Origin: Mucidula mucida | Lineage: Eukaryota > Basidiomycota > Agaricomycetes > Agaricales > Physalacriaceae | Direction: 5' to 3' | Assembly (NCBI GenBank): GCA_015501055.1 | Contig: JADNYV010000715.1 | Span: forward strand, 1 to 17,477 | Length of the DNA: 17,477 nucleotides | Part shown: positions 1 to 8,799 of the stretch, one piece after another | Position numbering within the stretch: position 1 is the stretch's first letter | Layout of the letters: every line of letters begins with the position of its first letter | Notes under the pieces: generated by a model | Told to the model about the DNA's origin: nothing | Seen by the model: the letters and a program-made list of their open reading frames with translations, nothing else | Databases searched by the model: none | Program-made: the position numbers and the translations under genes

Positions 1-654
1 GAGATCCGAGATGTGCAAGAAGTGAGTGTGCTTCATCGATGACAACTTCTCTAATGCTCCGATCTTTTGTTAGAAGATCTGGGATGCACAGCAGTCGGTT
101 CCCGTCCGTCATGGTGATGTATATGAGCCCATTTTCGATGGTAAAGTTTCGAAATTCCTTCGGCTTGGCCAAGATATCTCTAAATAGCTTGTCAGATGCG
201 TAACGATGCCGGATTTCTTCGACAAGGTTTATGCCCGCGCGCCCTTCAGCTAGCGTCTCAAAAAAGGAATCCTCAAAGTCGACGGTGATTTCCTTTTCGG
301 GAATAGTATCCTCGCGTTTCTCACTAGTATGTTTGCTTGTGGACCCTGGTAATTCAGCGGTCTTCAGGGTAGATTTAAGCGGTGTGCTTCCATTCTCTGG
401 GCGCTTTCTAACTCTCTTTCGTCAAATTGAGGTACTGACGGAGCTTCTTGTGCAGGTTCAACTTGTTTGGAATTTTCGTTGGTACCCTCGCCCTCCTTTC
501 GTTCTCGTGGCCTTTGAGGACGAAACAATCTTGACACGTTGAGCAACATGCCACTAGTCTCCTTCTTTTGAGGTCGAAGTTCATTGCATTAACATCAAGC
601 CCAGTGCTTTCATCCGATGAATCGCACTGATAGGTCAAGTTTTCAGCTTCCGTG
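1..654 (-). pseudogene. pol: RNase H-integrase spacer and start of integrase (partial)
   Basis: The polypeptide between RNase H and integrase is charged and split over frames (671-408 and 549-364). From about 400 to 1 one frame is open and reads DTIPEKEITVDFEDSFFETL, then LVEEIRHRYASDKLFRDIL, then IREVVIDEAHSLLAHLGS. The last piece is the beginning of the integrase N-terminal HHCC zinc-binding domain (the first two histidines are visible). The rest, including the DDE core, lies beyond the left edge. At least one frameshift between about 420 and 370 separates this frame from the preceding spacer. Confidence 0.8.
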
Positions 655-2334
655 CTAACGTACACAGGCATTGGACACTGCCTCCTTCTCCGATATCAAC
701 GTATCATTGAAGAACATGTCGTGATACGTGTACTCGCTTAGCGCGCGTACAGTTCCAGGCGCATCATTCGCGTAAATGCGAGACAGCGCATCAGCTACGA
801 TGTTGGATTCACCCGGTATGTACTTCACCGTGAAATTAAATTCACCAATATGTTCTAACCACCGGGCTTGTTGCGGTTTCAGCTCTGTTTTGCTTAACAG
901 AGGCTCAAGACCCTTATGGTCTGTTACCCATGTGAACGGAGCACCAACAAGGATATCGCGATGCCGTAACATCGTCTCAACGCCAGCAAGCATCTCGATA
1001 TCTTGAACCGGGTAATTCTGCTGAGCTGAATTTAGTTTCACCGAATAAAACACCGCAATTCTTGTGTTCGACCAAGTAGGACCTTGCGCCACATAACCCG
1101 CGACGCCCGTAGCACTGCCATCAGTAACTACCCAAATAGGATCTGCTCCTGGTGAGTAGTCAATTGGTTTCCTGCGATGATTCCTTGCTTGCTCAATCTT
1201 GTCTTTCACATCTTGAAAGGCACGCTGTTCCGTGAAGCCCCAGCGAAACGGTTTGGTATCACCGGTGATCTTCGAGAGAACACCCATGGGAATGCGAACG
1301 TCACCCGCATCATCTGCCAAGTATCCCGCGGCTCCAAGAAATCCACGTAGTAAGTCGCGATTCGTTGGAGTGGGCCACTTGTTGATTGCATCAACTTTGT
1401 CAGGATCCATCCGGATGCCTTTGTCGTCGATGATTCGACTGAGTACTTTCAGTTCTTTTGCTAGAAAGAATACCTTATGCTCGCCTAAGTAGAACTTTTC
1501 TCGACGGAGTAAATCAATACAGGTTTTTACATGCTTGATGTGATCCTCGAGTGTATCGGAGTAGATAATAATATCATCAAGATAGACGTCCATGAACCGA
1601 CCGATATACGGTGAGAATATGTGGTTCATGAGACCCTGGAAGGTAGCAGGTGCATTGCAGTCACCCTGCTGCATCACTAGACTGACCATGTTCCCGTCTG
1701 GAGTGGATACAGCTGTGTGAGAGACATGAGCGGGTTCAATGTTCATATGCATCACTAGAATCCATCAAAGAACGATATCTTCCGCGTGCAACTGTCTCAG
1801 AATGCCCTCAATCGACGGCATTGGAGAAGCCATCTTTCGTGTGTTCGCGTTTCGGGCTCGGAGATCAACCACAACACGTAGTTTGGTTTTGTCGCTGACT
1901 TTAGGTACCAAAAGCAGCGGGACAGTGTTTCTCGCATTCGTGAGTTTCCATCGTCCTGTCTTGATATAGGCATCACGTTTCTGAGCCCATTCGTTACGCA
2001 TTCTGTCTGGACAATGAGATGGACGCCACTTGATAATCAAGTTTTCATCAATCAACGGGATAGTGTGATTGATGTCTCGTAGAGGAGGAAGTGGGGTTTC
2101 AGCAGCTTTCAGGAAGAGAGGTCGAGCATATTCAACAAGTTCTCGTCTGTACGTCTCAAGACCTTCTTCATAAATGACCGTGGCTTGGGATGCTAACTCC
2201 GCTACACCCTTGCCGATCAGGGGTAACGACTTGTTGCTTCTGACTATCACCTTTGAGTTGTTGAAGCTCACTGTCATCTTGTGCTGATATAGGAACGGAG
2301 TTCCTAGGATTACATCATAATTGGCGACATTCAC
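655..2334 (-). pseudogene. pol: Reverse transcriptase and RNase H domains
   Basis: The frame from 2334 carries the protease end (NVANYDVILGTPFL) and the RT fingers (VVVDLRARNANTRK), up to a stop at 1765. The frame restarts at 1755 with PDGNMVSLVMQQGDCNAPATF and the catalytic YLDD box (1584-1573; the YxDD motif of reverse transcriptases). RNase H follows, with acidic residues at D212 (TDGS), E254, D279 (VTDHKG) and D322 (NIVADALSR) counted from the 1755 ATG. Between 1800 and 1750 the conserved palm motif (YRSLMDSSDAYE) is read in a different frame from both sides. Two opposing frameshifts, rather than the stop alone, therefore break the RT. Apart from that interruption the two domains are well preserved. 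Confidence 0.92.
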
Positions 2335-2620
2335 AATGTAAAATACCTCGTTTCATCAATACCTTGGTATGGAGCAGACAGTCGTTCCAAAGTTGATTTT
2401 AGACCTCAATCCTTGAACAGCAAGTTGCAGAGGCAGCGACGAGGCAAGTTCTTCTTTCTGAGCTTCAGCTGATCTGCAATCGTGGTGGACATGAAATCTC
2501 CCATAGATCCAGTGTCCAGCAACGCGGCGAACGGATGCCCGTTCAACTCGATCTGGATCACCAACGTTCGAGGAATTCTTTGTGTTATATCCTTGATTCG
2601 AGACGCGTTCTCTGAACTCC
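2290..2620 (-). pseudogene. pol: Retropepsin-type aspartic protease domain, frameshifted
   Basis: One frame reads IQIELNGHPFAALLDTGSMG, the typical active-site strand of a retrotransposon aspartic protease. The catalytic Asp-Thr-Gly lies at 2516-2508. The continuation (LPLQLAVQGLRSKINFG) is in a second frame after a change within an A/G-rich run near 2440. The following conserved segment (YQGIDETRYF, then NVANYDVILGTPFL) needs a further change near 2345-2350, where a one-base loss in a T run would explain the shift. The protease would release Gag and Pol products in the virus-like particle. With two frame breaks it is not functional in this copy. Confidence 0.8.
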
Positions 2621-2741
2621 CGCCAATTTATTGGCGAGGTATCTGTACTCCAGACGATGAAAGAAGTACCGTCTTCATGTCCTAATTGAAAGGACAGCAT
2701 CAAGCGTGGTAAGGACAGCCAGAACTTTCCCATCCCCTCAT

Positions 2742-3901
2742 CTGATCATTCAGAAACCCAAATATAGGTGTGTCGTCGTCTTCCCAGAGATCAAAGTCGT
2801 ACTCATGATCTCTCCAGACGTGCGCTAATCGAACACGATACCAACGCGCCAAGTCGAATAGGCCGTTCTCCACCAATTCCAAGTCCAGGTTCGTGATGAA
2901 TGTCAGATGGTTATCTCTGATTCAATGATGCTCTCATCGTCCAGGATTGTTGTACGTCAAATCTTCGGACATTAGGGTTGTACGGGGACACATGGTCACC
3001 CATGTACGGTTGATGCAAGAGAAGTAATTCTTCTATTCCCTCAATCAACGCATCGCCCATGCGTCCTTGACCGATCCAGGTGCCCCATAGGCCAGTGGTC
3101 ATGAGTCATTCCAAGACCAAGACTGCGTTTTTTGCGCATACCACTGGACAAACAAAGAATCCGGATTTTCGAGCCAAGAAGATCGTATTTCAAATCGCGA
3201 TTCTTCGTCGGAGTGATAAAGAGCGTGTCGACAATAACGTGGTGCGTTTATTCATTCGGTACACTATGAACCGACGCCAATCAATGTCAGTGGTATAGGT
3301 TCACCCGGATACGGAGCACTACTGCTGAGATGGTACTCTGCAGTGTTCGCAATTACATCGCCAATCGCGCCGAGGTGCGGGATCAGTATTTTGTCCGAAC
3401 GCAGGTATGTTGAACCATTGATATCGCCAGATTCCTGTTCTTGACCCTCTAGCAGGTTGATCTTTAGGGACTCGAGACATCATACTTGTGTCTGGCTCAG
3501 TATGTGTCTTCCAGCATAGATGAAGTTACCGTTAACAAGTCCGTCCAGCGGACTAATAATCGAAAGCCAAGTCTTCATCTACGGATTTGTGCAAATCGTA
3601 GATATGTCTGACTCTCTTATCGAATCAAATGATCTGGGAGACGAGTTCTCGGGTGTATCTGACAAGGATGCGACGGAGTCATGCAGTATGTCATAGTCTG
3701 ACAGGTCTGATTCTGATACTGACTGCATTCTGGCATAGATCCATCATTCGAGTTGTCATCATCAGAGGTATAACTCGAACTCGACGTGCTCGTTTCGTCA
3801 TATGAGCTTGTTTTGGTACTTGTTGCAGTGTCGCTGTCAGAATCGGGTTCGTCCTCTTCGGGAATTGGAGAGAGTCGTCTCTCCCACCCTTGGGAAATCA
3901 A
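2742..3901 (-). pseudogene. Broken Gag-protease linker with two PYxGD-type modules
   Basis: No frame stays open here, but protein-like pieces run through in order. Positions 3901-3617 encode an acidic Ser/Asp/Glu-rich stretch. At about 3362-3294 a frame reads GDVIANTAEYHLSSSAPYPG, and at 3057-2995 another reads GDALIEGIEELLLLHQPYMG, so the same GD-x6-E-x2-L-x4-PYxG pattern occurs twice. Each is followed by RRF(I/D)V and further on by hydrophobic/aromatic sequence such as FDLARWYRVR (near 2850). I recall comparable 'PYPGD ... WYxxR' segments in Pol spacers of mushroom Gypsy elements; their role is not known. At least three frame changes are needed to connect the pieces. Confidence 0.6.
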
Positions 3902-5532
3902 GGTAACAATTTCATCAAGAGTTCTTCTACGTCGAGATACTTACATAGAAGCTCTTCAGACTCACAGATTGCCTGCGGACTGCAGTTTTCAGTAGAATGA
4001 CCGTCATCAATGCACTCAGTGCATAAATGTGCCCAAGGTTCGTCATTCTCCATTCGGGTTAAGATGTCTGCCAATATTTCAGACGTCGTATCCTCCGGTA
4101 GGGCCATAGTGGCCACCATTCGTTTCTCATAGAAGTATTGGACAACGTGTCGTTGTACAATCCAAACGAAGTCACAACCAGATCGCTCCAGGTTGTGTCG
4201 GATCGCGTGCCAAGGTTCCAGCTGTAGTTCCTGCTCCTCGCTCATCTCATCAGGAACTGATTGCTCTTGAGAGCATTTCTCGTTGATCTCCTCTGTCTCA
4301 GAGATATCCAATTCGGAAACAGCCATCAAATCAGGTAAGGAATTGTTGTCCAAGTCCTCATCTGTCTCTGATACAGACAACAGATCAGGCATCGACTTAT
4401 CACCGGAGTCGTCAACATATATGTCTGCGGGATCCAAGTCTGATCCCTCTGAAGAGTCGGAACCGGCAATTAGGTCTGGTAGCAAGTCGTGTTCGGATTC
4501 GTTATCCGAGTCCGATTTGCTGGGAATTCCAGGTATACTTTCATTCCATAGCGAGTCTATGTGATCATGAATCTCGTCTAGCAAAGTCTGTAGGTCCAGA
4601 TATCCCCAAAGAATATCCTCAACCTCTGAAACTGCCGGTGAGCTGTCTCTCTCGACTGGCGCTGATGAGTTCCCAAATCTCGGGTTTTCAACAGCTTCCC
4701 AAGTTGAAAGAATACCAACCAGAGTGTCAGAGGTCGTAGATTCAGGTAAGGATATCATTACTGAATGAGTTCCAATGTCGAGTCTAACGTGCCGTTGTAC
4801 CAGGTCAACAAAGTCGACTTTTATGTCTTCCATCATGTTCCGGAAGAAACGCCAGGTATCAAGATGCTCTGAGTCAATTACCGATGCTGATTCATCAGTG
4901 TTAATTGGTTCTAGACTTTCAGCTTCTACAAGCATCGTCAAATCATCGTTGGGGTCCGATTCAAACGTTACCGAGTGGATCCCCGGTACCCTTCTAGTAG
5001 CATCAGATTGTTTTTGAAGCTGTTTGATGTCTATATCGACACCAGCAGCTCGCATTCCAGGTGGTGAGTTGCCTTTCCCAGATACAAACTTCCCCAGTGG
5101 GCACTGACGAGCCATGTGACCAAGTTCCTTGCAGCGGAAGCATTTCCCCACTGCTCGCAACTCTTCCTTCTCCTTCTCAGAGAGTTCAGTTCGCGGTGAC
5201 GTGGTTCGCGAGGTGCTGGCTATGCCATCACCACCAAATCGATTACCCAATGGGCGAGTGTAGGATTTATGGTTCTTGTGATGGGGCTTGAATCTCCGTT
5301 TCTTCTCTGATCGAGATGTTTTCACAGAGTGACTGTGTATCTTGACGGGTTCTGTATGCTTGGATCCAGACGATTCACCGTAACCCGACTTATCCTTCTT
5401 CTTTCCAGAGGAAGGTGTGGCAATGTTCTCGATTAATTCAAGCAGCTCGGCTTGCTGCTTAATATCGCTGTATGACGAGATCTCTGGATTGAGCTTTTCT
5501 CGCCAAAGTCCTTGCTGTAAGTTCCAGACCAC
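3898..5532 (-). CDS. Gag C-terminus with CCHC zinc knuckle plus long acidic duplicated linker
   Basis: This is a 544-residue frame that overlaps the Gag frame by 100 nt and is its out-of-frame continuation. Residues 4-40 finish the capsid domain. Residues 41-110 are basic. C131-x2-C134-x4-H139-x4-C144 is a canonical nucleocapsid zinc knuckle. Beyond residue 180 the protein is acidic and unlike standard Gag. Two related modules (about 227-315 and 441-539) share DFVxxVQRHV, LPExTTSxxL and YLDxxxLL. Between them lie short repeats built on PDL/PDE (351, 381, 399, 426). The ATG at 5532 is probably not a real start, since the conserved Gag reading enters from upstream. The frame ends at 3898, but similar acidic serine-rich sequence continues in another frame to 3617, so this stop is likely secondary. 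The function of the linker is unknown. Confidence 0.8.
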   Translation of the reverse strand: MVWNLQQGLWREKLNPEISSYSDIKQQAELLELIENIATPSSGKKKDKSGYGESSGSKHTEPVKIHSHSVKTSRSEKKRRFKPHHKNHKSYTRPLGNRFGGDGIASTSRTTSPRTELSEKEKEELRAVGKCFRCKELGHMARQCPLGKFVSGKGNSPPGMRAAGVDIDIKQLQKQSDATRRVPGIHSVTFESDPNDDLTMLVEAESLEPINTDESASVIDSEHLDTWRFFRNMMEDIKVDFVDLVQRHVRLDIGTHSVMISLPESTTSDTLVGILSTWEAVENPRFGNSSAPVERDSSPAVSEVEDILWGYLDLQTLLDEIHDHIDSLWNESIPGIPSKSDSDNESEHDLLPDLIAGSDSSEGSDLDPADIYVDDSGDKSMPDLLSVSETDEDLDNNSLPDLMAVSELDISETEEINEKCSQEQSVPDEMSEEQELQLEPWHAIRHNLERSGCDFVWIVQRHVVQYFYEKRMVATMALPEDTTSEILADILTRMENDEPWAHLCTECIDDGHSTENCSPQAICESEELLCKYLDVEELLMKLLP

Positions 5533-7304
5533 AGCTTGTGAACCTTCTCATGTTCGTCTATCAGGCCGACCATATTGAACAGTTCACGCAGTTCTCCAGT
5601 ATACTGGCGAACTGTCTTGTCATTCTGAAAACTTCGCCGTAACTTTTGTCGTTGGTCGAGACGAAACGTCAATGGGAAACAGTAATTGTATAGTTCAATA
5701 AAGAACTGTTTCAACCGCCAAGCCTTTGGGTCGTCTGAGACGGAAGACATGTAGAAGTCGTGCGCAGTGCCAGACAAGTACCGCGAGAGTTTCAACACGT
5801 GACTGCTTTTCGGCACACGGCCGTCTCGCACATACGCGGTTCCATCAGTAATGAACTTCATAAAAGATCGCAAGTCAGCTGCACCGTTATATTTCTCCGG
5901 CGAATCAGGCTTCAGCAACGATTTCTGATGCTTTTTCGAGGACTTCTTTGACCGTTTCTTTGACCTCTTTGAGCCTTTGCCATGCCGTTTGGACTTGTGC
6001 TTCCTGCCTTTGCCGGAACTCGAGCTTGAACTCGAGCTCGACAACAAGTTACTACTGCTGGAAGTGGACAAGTCAGATTCCTCAGAGTCTGAACTACTAC
6101 TAGAGTCTGAGCTTGAGGAGTCAGAACTTGAAGATGAGGAGCTCGAACTAGAGCTGGGATCCGACTCGGATTCAGCCTTAGATTTCTTACGGCTAGATCT
6201 TAATTTCAACGCCTTAGCCAGATAACTGTTTGGCGCAATCTGATCGACGGGTTTGGACGACATGCCGGCTTTGGGACTAGCTTGTGCCTTGCTTGCTTGT
6301 TGTTTCTTGCCACAACGATCAGGACGATCATGGACCAAATCTCGGATATGATTTTCCATAAGATCTGTCATGGGCTCAGATGAGGCTCTCCTTGATTTCT
6401 TCTTGGATCTCTCCGGAGTAGCAGGACGACTTTCATCATCTGCCGACCCATCTGACTGAGGTTCCTTCTCTACAGGGACAGAAGTCTTAGCTTTCTTGCT
6501 TTTCTTCTTTTCCTGCTTCTTCTCAGATTTCTCCGGACTAGCAGGGCGACTTTCGTTCTCTGCTGATTGGTTATTGGACTTCTTCTCGATGGGAGCAGCA
6601 CGAGCTGATTTGGCTTGCTTATCCTCTTCTTGCTTCTTCAGCTTAAAGTGTGTGAGCGCGATTCCTTGCGCGTCCTCGTCAAGTTCCTCCGGTTTAAGAC
6701 CGGCATTTCCCCAGTTACGGGGATCGACTGCTTTGCCCTTGTTCTTAGATGGGCCTGGTTCAGCTAGGATTTCCTCAGCTGACTCTTCGGATTCCGATCC
6801 AGACGTCTCTGGTTCGGTGGAAATGTGAACAACTTTGCTGCGTCGTTCAATGGTCTGTTTCTCAGCCTTAGACATTTGGTCTTCGGCTTCACGGATGGCG
6901 GTTTCTTGTTCCGCACTCAGCCTGCTGTTATTTGGACTGGATTCCAGAACAGCAAATCTATTAGTTGTATTCAACCGTGAGATACCAGAGCTCTCAGAGT
7001 CAGAGCTCCGCAAGCTTCTACTGCCACAACGTCTTCCTCGGACTGACGTCCAAGGAACGCCTTCATCATCAGATTGGGTGTGTCCATCATAATTGAAGGA
7101 CAGTTCTGTCATCTCGGAAAGCGAGAACGACGATTGAGCCTGAGAGGCCTCCTGTGACTCGTCCTTTCGGTGGTCATCAGGGGTGCTCGGAACTAGGACA
7201 TCCTCTCGTTCATAGAGAGGACGTCCCTGTCCGGGTTGGATTCGAGCGGGGAGGCTCTCCTCCTTTAGCGAGTCCGGAGCCTGTTCCTGGGAGTTGTTGT
7301 TCAT
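5433..7304 (-). CDS. gag: Gypsy Gag, matrix/capsid part (frameshifted near its end)
   Basis: This is a 623-residue open frame starting with ATG 90 nt after the LTR. Residues 1-310 are charged, low-complexity sequence containing an internally repeated ESRPA(S/T)PE(K/R)S motif (about 251 and 291). Residues 383-430 are almost pure serine broken by D/E, followed by a lysine/arginine-rich stretch (431-465) that resembles a nuclear-localisation or RNA-binding segment. Residues 466-592 are the recognisable retrotransposon Gag capsid domain (PEKYNGAADLRSFMKF ... AWRLKQFFIELYNYCFP ... QYTGELRELFNMVG). After KLWSG (about 594) the frame becomes meaningless; the expected continuation (LQQGLWREKLNPE) is found in another frame, in the ORF starting at 5532. 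One frameshift near 5515-5532 therefore splits Gag before its zinc knuckle. This is not a normal gag-pol programmed frameshift position. Confidence 0.9.
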   Translation of the reverse strand: MNNNSQEQAPDSLKEESLPARIQPGQGRPLYEREDVLVPSTPDDHRKDESQEASQAQSSFSLSEMTELSFNYDGHTQSDDEGVPWTSVRGRRCGSRSLRSSDSESSGISRLNTTNRFAVLESSPNNSRLSAEQETAIREAEDQMSKAEKQTIERRSKVVHISTEPETSGSESEESAEEILAEPGPSKNKGKAVDPRNWGNAGLKPEELDEDAQGIALTHFKLKKQEEDKQAKSARAAPIEKKSNNQSAENESRPASPEKSEKKQEKKKSKKAKTSVPVEKEPQSDGSADDESRPATPERSKKKSRRASSEPMTDLMENHIRDLVHDRPDRCGKKQQASKAQASPKAGMSSKPVDQIAPNSYLAKALKLRSSRKKSKAESESDPSSSSSSSSSSSDSSSSDSSSSSDSEESDLSTSSSSNLLSSSSSSSSSGKGRKHKSKRHGKGSKRSKKRSKKSSKKHQKSLLKPDSPEKYNGAADLRSFMKFITDGTAYVRDGRVPKSSHVLKLSRYLSGTAHDFYMSSVSDDPKAWRLKQFFIELYNYCFPLTFRLDQRQKLRRSFQNDKTVRQYTGELRELFNMVGLIDEHEKVHKLWSGTYSKDFGEKSSIQRSRHTAILSSKPSCLN

Positions 7305-7395
7305 AGATTCCAGGGTAGCGACGGCGGCGGTACCCTCAGGTATGCTGGCTGATTCATGGCGGCAGTAGTGGTGATAGACTTCCGGTAGCGAGTGT

Positions 7396-7944
7396 TGTAA
7401 CCGTGGGCAGATTGCAACGACATCGATGTATTAATAGTAAGCTTTAAAGGTTCAGTAGATAAAGGAAAACAGAATAATGTAAAAGAAAATAGCCACCAAG
7501 AGGAAGTCCAAGTTGATCAGACTCGGGGAATCCGTTGAAGGGATGTGTAGACTAGAGGTGTAGTCGAAAGATTACTCTCAACCACTCAAAAATATGTGGG
7601 GGATTCGTGACAGTTACGATCCTTCCACACGTGGTTGTTTGTTCAGGTTAGTTCTCGAGAGAGGATTCGAGCGATGCTGAGTGGGATATCGAGTAGATTT
7701 CAAAAGGGTTGTTTTTACATACGATGCGAACAGTGCTAATTAACTAGTCCGGCGCACTGCCCGCATGAGTAAGTATGAGTCATACAAATTCCAAATCAAG
7801 TAAGCTACCACGTAGCGTACTTGTGTCCATAAGGTGTCCAAGAGGATCGGGGATTGGTTGAAAAGGTGGCAAACGTGTCCATAGGATGAGCGGCTATGTC
7901 CGCAGATAAAATAGAAAGATAGGAAAAATCACGCGCCCGTTACA
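7396..7944 (-). repeat. 5' LTR of the Gypsy element
   Basis: The boundaries are inferred from matching short inverted termini: TGTAACCG at the left end (7396) and CCGTTACA at the right end (7944). That gives an LTR of 549 bp with canonical TG...CA ends. In element orientation it starts at 7944 inside a host gene and ends about 90 nt before the gag ATG (7304). Within the U3 side the motif GTGTCCA occurs three times (7823, 7834, 7875), possible promoter or factor sites. I saw no clear tRNA-complementary primer site starting TGG just after the LTR; the sequence there is ACACTCGCTACCGG. An alternative right boundary at 7612 (TGTCACGAA) fits less well. Confidence 0.75.
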
Positions 7945-8696
7945 CAGTGGTGCATTTTGAGACCTTGTTTGGTTTCAAAACTTGCTTCGCATCCTTGACA
8001 TTCAGAAGCACTGCAAAAACAATCAACATTGACACAAGTAAAAGTTGATACAAGAATGCACAGTCCATCTACTTCGTTGCCAATATCGTGAACAGCCAGG
8101 TGCATTTTCAGGCCGCGAGCATTGTGGAGGGTGTCTCTGCACCCGATCCGAGGACAAACAAGAGATTCTCTCTGCAAGGCGCCGCATTTGGTCATTTCAG
8201 AGATTGCCTCTTTGCGCTAGGAGTATTCAGTAAGCAGAAAGCGCAAAGGACGAAATAATAAACTCACAGCATTGGCGAGTATTTGTTCGCAGGCTGGGTC
8301 ATGCCTAAGTTGCGGGCCTTTGTCCTCAAAAAGCGTGATGAACTCCGTATATTTGTCTGAGCCCACGAGGGTAGCGCCTTTGCTGGATGTGAGAGAGTTG
8401 TTGCTGATACGCGATGAAGACACTGCGCGATGCGGCACAATGATGGTCAATTTCTTCCGATATCTAGCGGCGATTTCCTGAGCTGGAGACGCAACGGACA
8501 CATTGCAGGTCTGTCGAGACGCCGGAAGACTGGGACAATGAAACTCCCAAGTACTAGCTGCGTCTTTCTCATTGCAGACAGCGGTCGAGAAGACGTTGAA
8601 GTCGGCGGGGAAGATGATGCCATTGCGCTTTTTTGGCGACGCCGAGCTCGGCTCTTTGTTCATGAAATTGTGAACGAGCGCGCCTAGAGAGACCAT
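7929..8696 (-). CDS. C2H2 zinc-finger protein, truncated by LTR insertion
   Basis: This is a two-exon gene with exon 1 at 8696-8268, a 51-nt intron at 8267-8217 (GTGAGT...CTTACTGA...CTAG) and exon 2 from 8216. The spliced frame gives 238 residues. Finger 1 is C164-x4-C169-x12-H182-x3-H186. Finger 2 begins C216-x2-C219-x12-H232, and both share the sequence GLKMH. The host sequence ends at 7945 inside finger 2; residues from C234 to the stop (VTGA, stop at 7929) are encoded by the retrotransposon LTR. The missing part of the gene should lie left of the window, beyond the element. Residues 1-150 contain no domain I recognise. A second in-frame intron of 51 nt (GTGCAT...TTTGCAG, within codons 195-212) would bring the two fingers closer and is possible. 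The likely original role is nucleic-acid binding; the product is probably impaired. A TATA box precedes it. Confidence 0.7.
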
Positions 8697-8777
8697 TATA
8701 GATAGAAGATGAGTAAGCGTAAGGTATGTGTGATGGGCGACGGGCTGAAAGAGTCTGGCGCGAAGAGAGGGTTAAAG

Positions 8778-8790
8778 CCTTTATATATAT
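8778..8790 (-). promoter_or_regulatory. TATA box of the zinc-finger gene
   Basis: On the minus strand the sequence ATATATATAAAGG lies 82-94 nt before the ATG at 8696. That is a plausible TATA-to-start distance for a fungal gene with a short 5' leader, and it supports the choice of start. No functional data. Confidence 0.5.
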
Positions 8791-8799
8791 CAGCACAAC

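Larger units (their letters stand above)
1..7944 (-). mobile_element. Ty3/Gypsy LTR retrotransposon, 5' part (3' end beyond window)
   Basis: Read on the minus strand from 7944 downwards the order is LTR, Gag with a CCHC zinc knuckle, a long acidic linker, aspartic protease, reverse transcriptase, RNase H, integrase start. Protease-RT-RNase H-integrase is the Ty3/Gypsy (Metaviridae) order. The integrase core and the 3' LTR must lie left of position 1. Coding frames change at least at about 5525, 3900, between 3600 and 2750, about 2440, about 2350, twice near 1750-1800, and between 650 and 370, so this copy cannot make an uninterrupted Pol. It is inserted in a zinc-finger gene (8696-7945), and the five bases beside the LTR (CAGTG at 7945-7949, plus strand) are the expected target-site duplication. 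A recent but inactive copy or an older decayed one are both possible, because LTR divergence cannot be measured here. Confidence 0.93.

Noticed and set aside
5977..6225. Plus-strand Leu/Glu-rich frame.
   Set aside because: It is the reverse reading of the Gag polyserine tract.
7396..7612. A shorter LTR of 217 bp ending at TGTCACGAA (7612).
   Set aside because: The termini match less well than those at 7396/7944, and the longer LTR also explains the abrupt end of the zinc-finger reading.
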